Shown piece after piece: positions 6,892 through 14,158 of a DNA stretch of 27,482 bases (positions are counted from its first letter, which is position 1; the number at the start of each line of letters is the position of its first letter). A program made the translations under genes and the position numbers. The notes below the pieces were generated by a model. The model was not told the DNA's origin. It saw only the letters and a list, made by a program, of their open reading frames with translations, and did no database searches. The stretch lies in NCBI GenBank assembly GCA_003250455.1, contig QKGK01000274.1, positions 1-27,482 on the forward strand, in the 5' to 3' direction. This stretch comes from Chloroflexota bacterium (GTDB lineage Bacteria; Chloroflexota; Anaerolineae; Anaerolineales; UBA11579).

Positions 6892-8340
6892 ATGGCAAAA
6901 TTTGACGAGACCCCAATTATCAAAGATCCTGCGAAAGAGGGTGTTCTGACCCCGCCGCCGCTGCGCGAAAATGCTGCCCAGAATGTTCACTGCTGGCACA
7001 GCAAAGAAAAAGATACCAGTAAGATCGGCTACCCTTCAGAGCTTGTCCCCAATTGGCAGGAAAAAGCAATAGAAAAATTTGGCGAGCTGCTGGATAGCTA
7101 TAAATCTTTGCGCGTATACATGGACACATGTGTGCGATGCGGTGCATGTGCGGATAAGTGCCAGTTCTACCTGGGCACGGGGGACCCGCAAAATTTCCCC
7201 GTGGCACGTGCAGAACTTCTGCGCAGCGTCTACCGGCGCTATTTTACTCCTGGTGGGAAGCTGTTCCCCGGGTTGGATGGCGCTGCAGACCTGGACGAAG
7301 CGATGCTTGAACGCTGGTACACCTATTTTTACCAGTGTTCGCAGTGCCGGCGCTGTTCGGTCTTCTGCCCTTACGGCATCGATACGGCGGAGATCACCAC
7401 GGCTGCCCGGATGATCATGGCGGAAATTGGCTATTCGACGAAATATGTCACCGAAGTGATTGCCAAAGTATATGAAACCGGCAACAACCTCGGGATTCCT
7501 CCAGCAGCCTGGATCGATAACTGCGAATTCCTCGAAGAAGATGTTGAAGAGGAAACGGGGATGCCCGTGCGCTTCCCCGTGAATGAGGTTGGCGCCGATA
7601 TCCTGCTGGTGCCACCCAGTGCAGACAACTTCGCCAATGTCGAAACGATGATCGCCTATGGTAAGCTGTTCCACTTTTTGGGGATTTCCTGGACTACCAG
7701 CACGTACTGCGATGAAGGCGGCAACTTTGGCCTCTTCCTGGATTACAAGAATCTCAAAAAGGTCAACAACCGCATTCTCGAAGCCGCACGCATGTTGAAT
7801 GTCAAAACTATCATGTGGGGCGAGTGCGGCCATGCCTGGCGCGCGGGGATCTTTACCCCCACCCTGAGCGGGCCGATGGATGATTTTGACCCGCCTTACC
7901 CCTATCATATTGCCCAATATGTGGTCAAGCTACTGCGGCAGGGCGTTTTTGACGGCAAGATCGACAAGAGCGCCAATGACCACCGAATTGTGACCTACCA
8001 CGACCCGTGCAACCCGGCGCGCGCGGGTCAGCTGCTGGATGAACCGCGCGAGATCATCCGGGCGGCGTGCAACAATTTCATCGAAATGCCGCCCAATACC
8101 ATCCGGGAGAAAACGTTCTGCTGTGGCGCCGGCGGCGGTATGCTGGCGGATGAGATCATGCCGGTGCGCATGGCTGGCGGGAAACCGCGCGCCATGGCCG
8201 TAAAGCATACCCAGGCAAATTACCTGGCAACCATCTGTGCGATCTGCAAGGCGCAGCTCCCTGGACTGATGCAATATTGGGAGGTGCCTGTCGAAGTAGG
8301 CGGCACTTTGCGCCTGCTGACAGATGCGCTGATCTACTGA
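6892..8340 (+). CDS. dsrK: DsrK, HdrD-like iron-sulfur subunit
   Basis: Cytoplasmic, membrane-attached catalytic subunit (482 aa) thought to reduce the DsrC trisulfide. Two [4Fe-4S] motifs: CVRCGACADKC (C80, C83, C86, C90) and CSQCRRCSVFC (C149, C152, C155, C159). These are followed by an HdrD-type cysteine-rich region: C312 (GECGH), C373 (DPCNPAR), C410/C411 (FCCGAGGG) and C449/C452 (CAIC), the set expected to bind a special catalytic cluster. The N-terminal HCWHSKEK and GYPSELVPNW stretches fit DsrK. No obvious Shine-Dalgarno precedes the ATG; with an 18-base gap to dsrM, coupling is possible. A second, shorter paralogue lies at 20297-21622. Confidence 0.95.
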   Translation: MAKFDETPIIKDPAKEGVLTPPPLRENAAQNVHCWHSKEKDTSKIGYPSELVPNWQEKAIEKFGELLDSYKSLRVYMDTCVRCGACADKCQFYLGTGDPQNFPVARAELLRSVYRRYFTPGGKLFPGLDGAADLDEAMLERWYTYFYQCSQCRRCSVFCPYGIDTAEITTAARMIMAEIGYSTKYVTEVIAKVYETGNNLGIPPAAWIDNCEFLEEDVEEETGMPVRFPVNEVGADILLVPPSADNFANVETMIAYGKLFHFLGISWTTSTYCDEGGNFGLFLDYKNLKKVNNRILEAARMLNVKTIMWGECGHAWRAGIFTPTLSGPMDDFDPPYPYHIAQYVVKLLRQGVFDGKIDKSANDHRIVTYHDPCNPARAGQLLDEPREIIRAACNNFIEMPPNTIREKTFCCGAGGGMLADEIMPVRMAGGKPRAMAVKHTQANYLATICAICKAQLPGLMQYWEVPVEVGGTLRLLTDALIY

Positions 8341-8357
8341 GGCCTGTGGAGAAGGAG

Positions 8358-8690
8358 ATGCGAAAAGCTGTTCTTGGAATTGTCGTTTTGCTGGTGGTGA
8401 CGTTGATTGTGGCTTTTTACCCCGCGTCGGTTGATAAGCCTGCCCTCAATGGGAGCGGCCCGCTGGCAGTGTATATCGACCCTCAGTATGCCGCTCCGGC
8501 AACGCACAGCCCGCTGGACTGGTGGCAGACCCACCACATGGATGTGGTCAACCGCGGCGATTTGCAGCAAACAGATTGTCTTTATTGCCACGACCCCGAA
8601 ATCTCCTGCAACAACTGCCACGGCTATGTCGGGGTCGATCCGATTGTTATCCCTACCCTTCCGATCACAAAGATTTCGTCCAATGACTAA
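8358..8690 (+). CDS. Membrane-anchored two-haem c-type cytochrome in the dsrJ position
   Basis: 110 aa from the ATG at 8358 (GGAG at 8348-8351; a GTG at 8346 is a weaker alternative). An N-terminal hydrophobic anchor (residues 2-21) is followed by a periplasmic domain with two adjacent haem c motifs, CLYCH and CNNCH, five residues apart, then GYVGVD. It lies directly after dsrK, where dsrJ sits in classical dsrMKJOP. DsrJ, however, has three haems, one with a His/Cys ligand pair; this protein has only two CXXCH motifs. H59 and H60 (THHMD) could be distal ligands. I call it a DsrJ-like positional analogue, not DsrJ. Confidence 0.85.
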   Translation: MRKAVLGIVVLLVVTLIVAFYPASVDKPALNGSGPLAVYIDPQYAAPATHSPLDWWQTHHMDVVNRGDLQQTDCLYCHDPEISCNNCHGYVGVDPIVIPTLPITKISSND

Positions 8691-9135
8691 AACTGAAATA
8701 CCCCTCCCTTTTAGATCCGTATTTCTTTCCCGGCGGGAATTCATCCAACTGGGCCTGGCAGGGGTTTGTGCTGCCTGGGCAGGTGTTTTTGTCCAATCCC
8801 GCCTCTTCCCATCCGAACAGGCGGTTACGGAAGCCAAACCGGTTTCCATCCCCCTCACAGACCTGCCCGTTGGCAGCAGCCAGCAGATCACTTATGGAGG
8901 GCAGTCCGCATTGGTGCTGCGCACCCAGCAGAGCATAAAAGCCTTTTCGCTGACCTGCACACACCTGGGCTGCCTCGTAGAATGGCGTCAGGACCAACAG
9001 GAATTTTACTGCCCCTGCCATGACGGACGGTTTGACCAGTTCGGTGAGGTTGTCGCCGGGCCGCCCCCGGTGCCGCTGGAGCAGTTCCCTGTCCGGGTTG
9101 TGGATGAACAGGTTGTAATAGGGGAGGAGGTTTAG
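8683..9135 (+). CDS. Tat-exported Rieske [2Fe-2S] protein
   Basis: 150 aa, starting at the ATG at 8683, eight bases inside the previous gene, so probably translationally coupled. A twin-arginine signal (SRREFIQLGLAG, R17/R18) plus hydrophobic stretch anchors or exports it. Rieske boxes are complete: CTHLGC (C92, H94, C97) and CPCHDG (C110, C112, H113). C97 and C112 can form the disulfide found in high-potential, cytochrome bc-type Rieske proteins. GPPPVPLEQFPV matches the usual proline loop. No cytochrome b of a bc complex is encoded nearby, so it must serve another quinol or cytochrome partner, presumably the adjacent NrfD/MopB module. Confidence 0.95.
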   Translation: MTKTEIPLPFRSVFLSRREFIQLGLAGVCAAWAGVFVQSRLFPSEQAVTEAKPVSIPLTDLPVGSSQQITYGGQSALVLRTQQSIKAFSLTCTHLGCLVEWRQDQQEFYCPCHDGRFDQFGEVVAGPPPVPLEQFPVRVVDEQVVIGEEV

Positions 9136-9136
9136 T

Positions 9137-9514
9137 ATGAAACCTGCCCTTTCCCTGAAGCTGCTTGCCATTATTTTGGTTGTTGCCGCCGTGATCGTAT
9201 TGCTCCCTGCCAAAGAGGCCCAGGCGCTGCCCGAATACGCGGCACAAACTGGCGAGACCTGTGCCGCCTGCCATATTTCCCCTTCAGGGGGTGGTGCCCG
9301 CACTCCCCGCGGCCAGGGCTGGATCGCCGCCGAAAAGCCCGGAACAGTGCCAGACTTGCTCACTTCCCTGGAATTATTGGGCGTAAAACTGGATGTAGAC
9401 CCGGCTGAATTCAGCGACGTACCCGACGAGATTGATCCCGCCCAGCCGCTGCTGCTTGAACCGGGACAGGCGGACCTGCTTCACCAACATTTGTTCAACT
9501 ATCCTGGTAATTGA
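9137..9514 (+). CDS. One-haem periplasmic c-type cytochrome
   Basis: 125 aa, start ATG at 9137 behind a strong GGAGGAGG and one base after the Rieske stop. An N-terminal signal peptide or anchor (about residues 8-30, ending near AQA-LPEY) precedes one haem motif CAACH (C42, C45, H46). A GGGARTPRGQGW stretch follows, a style common in small cytochromes with the C-x2-CH-x-SPSGGG signature. The last ~60 residues are acidic and without cysteine. A likely role is electron shuttle between the Rieske protein and the MopB/NrfD proteins. No named family member is recognised. Confidence 0.85.
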   Translation: MKPALSLKLLAIILVVAAVIVLLPAKEAQALPEYAAQTGETCAACHISPSGGGARTPRGQGWIAAEKPGTVPDLLTSLELLGVKLDVDPAEFSDVPDEIDPAQPLLLEPGQADLLHQHLFNYPGN

Positions 9515-9538
9515 TCTCCCCCGGAGCGAATCACACCT

Positions 9539-11929
9539 ATGGATAATCAAACACCAAACCCTCAAAAAACAAAGAGCCGGCTCTCGCGACGGGACTTTAT
9601 CAAGATTGGCGGCACAGTTGCCGCTGCCGGGGCTGCCGTGATGGCAGTCCAGAAAAACAACCGGTCTGATTTTCCCAATATTGCATCTGCCGCAGAAAGC
9701 CTGGACGAGGCAATTATCAAAACCACCTGCGCCTTATGCCCATCCGGCTGCGGGCTGGATGTACGGGTGGTAAATGGAAAAGCGGTAAAAGTGGAAGGGA
9801 ACCCGCTGCACCCGGTCAACCAGGGCGTTTGCTGCCTGCGCGGCCAGGCTTCCCTTGAGGTGCTGTACAGCCCGGAGCGGATCGAACATCCCCGGCGTCA
9901 GCTTGGCGCACGCGGCAGCGGAGATTGGGAAGAAATATCCTGGGACGAAGCGCTTGAAATTTTGGCGGAAAAATTGGGTGCCATGCGTGAAAATGGTCAA
10001 TCCCATCAGCTGGCCGTGGTGCATGGCGAGTTACGCGGCCAGATGCGCGGTCTGGTCTCCCGCTTCATGCAAGCCTACGGCTCTCCAAACCTGGTCTCAC
10101 GCAGCAGCCTCGGAGAGCAGGCTGTCCGGCAGGCCATGTTCCTCACCCAGGGGATCAACAGTTTACCGGTCTACGACCTCAATAACGCCAACTACGTGAT
10201 GGCCTTCGGTGGCAACCTGCTGGAATCCAGCAGGAACGTGATCGCGGCTTTGGGATCGGTGGCCTTCATGCGGAGAGGCCGCCCTCAGCGCGGAAAATTG
10301 GTGGCCGCACACCCCAGACTGGGCCTGACCGGCATGAAAGCGGACGAATGGATCCCCATCCGCCCGGGCACATACGGGGCGCTGGCGCTGGGGATGGCAA
10401 ATATCATCATTAACAGCCAACTTTATGACCAGGACTTCGTCGATAATTTCACGTTTGGTTTTGAGGACTTCGAAGATGAGGCGGGGAACCTGCATAAGGG
10501 CTTCAAGAGTCTGATCCTGGAGCAGTACGACCTGGAGCGGGCAGCGATGATCACCGGTGTGCCGGCCGAGACGATTGCCCGGCTGGCTGGCGAGTTTGCC
10601 ACCAATACCCCGGCAGTGGCGATCATGCCCACCGAAGCGGGAGAACTTTCCAGCGGCAATGCTTTAACTACTGCAATGGCCATCCATGCCCTCAACGCGC
10701 TGGTCGGGTCGATTGATACACAAGGCGGTGTTTTGGTGCAGCGTTTCCCGGAGCTGAGTGCCTGGCCGTCCTTCGAACTGGACGAAACTTCCCGGAAGGG
10801 AGTGGCCCAACAGCGCATCGATGGGGCTGGCAGCGACGCATTTCCGCTGGCGCTTTCCGTCTATCAGGAACTGCCCGAAAATATCCTGGCCGAAAAACCT
10901 TATCCGCTGGAAGCGCTCCTCCTGCTGAACGCCAACCCGGTCTATGATATGCCGGCCTCGTTTGCCGAAGCATTGCTGAAAGTCCCCTTCGTAGTGAGTT
11001 TTGCCTCCACGCTGGACGAAAGCGCGGCTCATTCAGATTTGATCCTTCCGGCCAGCACATTCCTGGAAATCTGGGGGGATGACTACCTGGAAGGCACGGG
11101 CTACGCGGGGGTTTCCCTGCGTCAGCCAGTGGTGGACCCCGTCCACGATACGCGCAACCCCGGAGATGTTTTCCTGGCTCTGGCCTCCCGGCTTGGCGGC
11201 CCGTTATCCGATGCGCTGCCTTTTGCCGATTATAAAACCGCTGTCGATTACCGCCTGGAGGCGCTGGACCTGGATTGGGAGAAGTTCGAGGCCAATGGCA
11301 ACTGGTCTGAGATGGTCTATTTCAATGCAGCACCCGGAAGCACGGCCTGGTCTCAGGTGGTGGGGCGGGACCGCCTGAATGCGCCAAAAGATGGTCGCTT
11401 CGATTTCTTCTCCCGCGAGCTGTTCGCCCTGCTGGCAGAACCGCAAGACCAGGACTGCCTGCCGCAGTTCGAGCTGCCCCTGCCGCTGACCGATTCCGGC
11501 CCGGATCCAAGCCAATACCCGCTATTGCTGGTCAGCCAGCATCTCATCACGCACAGCGAAAACTGGCATGGGGTGATCCCATCCCTGCAGGAATGTGTCG
11601 GCTTGCAAAGCTATATGAAATGGGACAGCTGGATTGAGATCAATCCGACTACTGCAGAGGAAATGGAGATCACCAGTGGAGACCGTGTCCTGGTGGAATC
11701 CCCCCATGGGAGCCTGGAGGCGGTTGTCCGCCTGTACGAGGGGATTTGGCCGAATGCGATCTACCTGCCGCCGGGAATGGGCCACACAACCCTGATCAAG
11801 TGGGGGCGCGCCGCCCCGGAAAGCATGGTAGTAGGCGCCAACACCAACCGGTTGGCGAATTTTGAGAGCGAATCGCTTAGCGGGCAGGCCGTTTACACAC
11901 CTGTTCGAGTCAGGATCACGAAACGCTAG
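9539..11929 (+). CDS. Tat-exported molybdopterin-oxidoreductase-like protein (MopB family, PsrA/ActB-like)
   Basis: 796 aa. A Tat signal (SRRDFIKIGG, R17/R18) directs it to the periplasm. An N-terminal [4Fe-4S] motif C64-x2-C67-x3-C71 ... C98 is present, followed by MopB core sequence (SWDEALEIL; GSPNLVSRSS; the LLLLNANPVY stretch; SDLILPASTFLE) and the C-terminal molydopterin-binding domain (about 650-796, with SGDRVLVESPHG). At the place where PsrA-type enzymes carry the Mo-ligating Cys (GSPN...S-V-C), this protein reads SSLGEQ (S189-E193), with no Cys. It may carry a non-standard metal centre or none, as in ActB of alternative complex III. It forms a PsrABC-like trio with the next two genes. 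Substrate unknown. Confidence 0.9.
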   Translation: MDNQTPNPQKTKSRLSRRDFIKIGGTVAAAGAAVMAVQKNNRSDFPNIASAAESLDEAIIKTTCALCPSGCGLDVRVVNGKAVKVEGNPLHPVNQGVCCLRGQASLEVLYSPERIEHPRRQLGARGSGDWEEISWDEALEILAEKLGAMRENGQSHQLAVVHGELRGQMRGLVSRFMQAYGSPNLVSRSSLGEQAVRQAMFLTQGINSLPVYDLNNANYVMAFGGNLLESSRNVIAALGSVAFMRRGRPQRGKLVAAHPRLGLTGMKADEWIPIRPGTYGALALGMANIIINSQLYDQDFVDNFTFGFEDFEDEAGNLHKGFKSLILEQYDLERAAMITGVPAETIARLAGEFATNTPAVAIMPTEAGELSSGNALTTAMAIHALNALVGSIDTQGGVLVQRFPELSAWPSFELDETSRKGVAQQRIDGAGSDAFPLALSVYQELPENILAEKPYPLEALLLLNANPVYDMPASFAEALLKVPFVVSFASTLDESAAHSDLILPASTFLEIWGDDYLEGTGYAGVSLRQPVVDPVHDTRNPGDVFLALASRLGGPLSDALPFADYKTAVDYRLEALDLDWEKFEANGNWSEMVYFNAAPGSTAWSQVVGRDRLNAPKDGRFDFFSRELFALLAEPQDQDCLPQFELPLPLTDSGPDPSQYPLLLVSQHLITHSENWHGVIPSLQECVGLQSYMKWDSWIEINPTTAEEMEITSGDRVLVESPHGSLEAVVRLYEGIWPNAIYLPPGMGHTTLIKWGRAAPESMVVGANTNRLANFESESLSGQAVYTPVRVRITKR

Positions 11930-11960
11930 GTACTCTTGTTACTGATTTTTGGAGGTATTT

Positions 11961-12647
11961 ATGCCCCGATGGGGAATGGTCATCGACTTAGATAAATGCT
12001 TCGCCTGCCAGAGCTGTACAACAGCCTGTCGGATGGAAAACAATACGCCTGTGGCCGGGCCAAACCAGACTGACATGGGGCGGGCCATTCTCTGGAATGA
12101 GGTATTACCCTTCGTGGAGGGTGAATATCCAAACATCGTCACGACGATGATCCCGCGCCCGTGCCAGCACTGTGACGAACCGCCGTGCACAAAAGTTTGT
12201 CCGGTGCGGGCAACCTACAAGAACGAAGAAGGCATTGTGGTGGTGGATTACACCCGCTGCATCGGCTGCCGGCTTTGCACGGTTGCCTGCCCGTATGAAA
12301 TGCGCTACTTCAATTGGTATCCGCCGGAGTGGCCTCAAGGCGTTGCGGCACATCTTAACCCCGACCCGGAAGTAGCGCCGCGGCCCAAAGGGGTGGTGGA
12401 AAAATGCACGTTCTGCGTCCAACGCTTACGCAAGGCACGGGAAACAGCCGAGGCGGAAGGCCGCCCCTTCAACGCCACCGATTTCATCCCGGCTTGCGTG
12501 GAAACCTGCACCGGCCATGCCCGCTACTTTGGCGACCTGGATGACCCGGAAAGCCTGGTCAGCCAGCTGGCTCACAGCCCGCGCGCTTTCCGCCTGCAGG
12601 AGGAATTGGGCACGCAGCCAAAAGTCACCTATTTGAAACAAGGATAG
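11961..12647 (+). CDS. Four-[4Fe-4S] ferredoxin subunit (PsrB/DsrO-like)
   Basis: 228 aa from the ATG at 11961 behind GGAGG (a TTG at 11949 would start inside that ribosome site and is rejected). Sixteen cysteines form four cluster motifs: C13/16/19/23, C68/71/76/80, C100/103/106/110 and C149/152 with C179/183. This layout is typical of the electron-wire subunit between a MopB protein and an NrfD protein. It has no Tat or Sec signal, unlike DsrO, which has its own. It is presumably exported bound to the Tat-bearing MopB protein, or stays cytoplasmic. The layout favours a PsrB/ACIII-type partner over true DsrO. Confidence 0.93.
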   Translation: MPRWGMVIDLDKCFACQSCTTACRMENNTPVAGPNQTDMGRAILWNEVLPFVEGEYPNIVTTMIPRPCQHCDEPPCTKVCPVRATYKNEEGIVVVDYTRCIGCRLCTVACPYEMRYFNWYPPEWPQGVAAHLNPDPEVAPRPKGVVEKCTFCVQRLRKARETAEAEGRPFNATDFIPACVETCTGHARYFGDLDDPESLVSQLAHSPRAFRLQEELGTQPKVTYLKQG

Positions 12648-12653
12648 AATGAG

Positions 12654-14015
12654 ATGCAGCCAATTAATAAATATGAGGACATCATTCTAGATCCGGTAAA
12701 ACGCTTCACCCGCCGCGACGTGCTCTTGTGGGGAATCTCCGGGGGCCTGCTGGTCGTGGGGATGGCTGCCTGGATCAGGCAGCTGGTGCTGGGCCTGGGC
12801 GTAACCGGCATGAACCGCCCCGTTTACTGGGGCATCTACCTGACGAATTTCGTGTTCTTCATCGGGCTGGCCCATTCGGGGACATTCATTTCAGCAATCC
12901 TGCGGGTAGCCGGTCAAAGCTGGCGCGCTCCCCTGACGCGGGCGGCCGAAGCAATCACTTTGTTCAGTCTGCCCTTTGGTGTCATGTCCATTTTGATGGA
13001 TATCGGCCGCATAGACCGGGTGCTCAACCTGATCCGGTATGGCCGGTTTCAATCGCCCTTGCTGTGGGATGTCACCGCGGTAGGGCTTTACTTCTGCTCA
13101 AGCTACGTTTTCTTCTATTTATCGCTGCTCCCGGATCTGGCCATCTGCCGGGATAAGTTGACCGATGCCACCCCGTTCCGCAAAAAGATGTATACGGTGC
13201 TGGCCCTGGGATGGGAGCATCGCCCGGAACAATATCACCGCCTGGAAAAGGTGATGGATGGCATGGCTATTTTTATGACCATGCTGGTTGTCACCGTGCA
13301 TACGGTCGTCTCCTGGGCTTTCAGCATGACCCTGCAGCCCGGCTGGCATACCGCTATCATGGGGCCCTTCTTTTTGCTGGGTGCGATCCTGTCCGGCACG
13401 GCTGCCGTGGTGATTGTGCTGTCCATCCTGCGCAAGGCTTACCACCTGGAGCTGACGCTGCCAATCTCGGTATTCAATTCCTTGCGCAAGCTGCTGATCA
13501 CCTTTGTGTTGGGCTGGCTCTACTTTATGATCGCCGAACACCTGACCATCGGGTACGGCAATATGGTCGAAGAAATGCGCGTGCTGGATGGAAAGTTCAG
13601 CGGTACGTATTCCGGGGTATTTTGGTCAATGGCGGTCCTTGTGTTTGTCATCCCGCTATTCATTTTGGTCTTCAAATCAAAGAACAGCATCAAGTGGATG
13701 GTTACCGCCTGCGTGCTGATCAACATCGGCATGTGGATGGAACGCTATATCGTGATCGTGCCGTCAGAAATTTACCCCAGGCTGCTGCATGCGTTTGGTG
13801 AGGGCAGCTATCTTCCTTCTTTGACGGAAGTGATCATTACCATCTCCATGTTTGCCGGTCTGGTTTTCATCTACGCATTGTTTACCCGTTTTTTCCCGAT
13901 CATCCCTATCTGGGAGACGGCCGAAGAGCTTCCCGGCCACCAAACAGCGGTAACGGTTGCGCCGGAAGTTCCCGTTGAGACGGCAGCAGTACCAACAGGG
14001 GAAGTAGGAGGTTAG
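12654..14015 (+). CDS. NrfD/PsrC/ActC-family quinone-interacting membrane subunit (DsrP-like)
   Basis: 453 aa with about ten hydrophobic helices and a Pro/Val-rich cytoplasmic-like tail (about 420-453). Signatures resemble ActC of alternative complex III: GLAHSGTFISAILR (about 72-85), the WRAPLTRAAEAITLFSL stretch, SPLLWDV, and VTVHTVVSWAF. NrfD proteins lack haem and exchange electrons with quinol through an adjacent iron-sulfur subunit. DsrP belongs to the same superfamily and occupies a similar place in dsrMKJOP. The AAGGA ribosome site overlaps the previous stop. ActC-like is my preferred sub-family; a tree would be needed to separate it from DsrP. Confidence 0.9.
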   Translation: MQPINKYEDIILDPVKRFTRRDVLLWGISGGLLVVGMAAWIRQLVLGLGVTGMNRPVYWGIYLTNFVFFIGLAHSGTFISAILRVAGQSWRAPLTRAAEAITLFSLPFGVMSILMDIGRIDRVLNLIRYGRFQSPLLWDVTAVGLYFCSSYVFFYLSLLPDLAICRDKLTDATPFRKKMYTVLALGWEHRPEQYHRLEKVMDGMAIFMTMLVVTVHTVVSWAFSMTLQPGWHTAIMGPFFLLGAILSGTAAVVIVLSILRKAYHLELTLPISVFNSLRKLLITFVLGWLYFMIAEHLTIGYGNMVEEMRVLDGKFSGTYSGVFWSMAVLVFVIPLFILVFKSKNSIKWMVTACVLINIGMWMERYIVIVPSEIYPRLLHAFGEGSYLPSLTEVIITISMFAGLVFIYALFTRFFPIIPIWETAEELPGHQTAVTVAPEVPVETAAVPTGEVGG

Positions 14016-14017
14016 TC

Positions 14018-14155
14018 ATGGATTTAGCTGCCCTGGTTCACTATTTTTTCACCGAATCCGGTCCGGGCGGAATCTTTGCCATGTCGATTCTGCTGCTGGC
14101 ATTAGGGATTTATTTCCTGCTGACGCGTTGGATCCTGCGGGGAGGGGATAAATAA
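14018..14155 (+). CDS. 45-aa single-helix membrane peptide
   Basis: Starts MDLAALVHYFF and ends WILRGGDK. AGGAGG lies six bases before the ATG at 14018, two bases after the NrfD stop, and the next gene starts three bases after this stop. One hydrophobic helix covers about residues 19-40, with a positively charged C-terminus predicted inside. Its ribosome site and tight packing between two redox-complex genes argue that it is real, perhaps an accessory subunit stabilising the NrfD/cytochrome complex. No homologue recognised. Confidence 0.75.
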   Translation: MDLAALVHYFFTESGPGGIFAMSILLLALGIYFLLTRWILRGGDK

Positions 14156-14158
14156 GCC

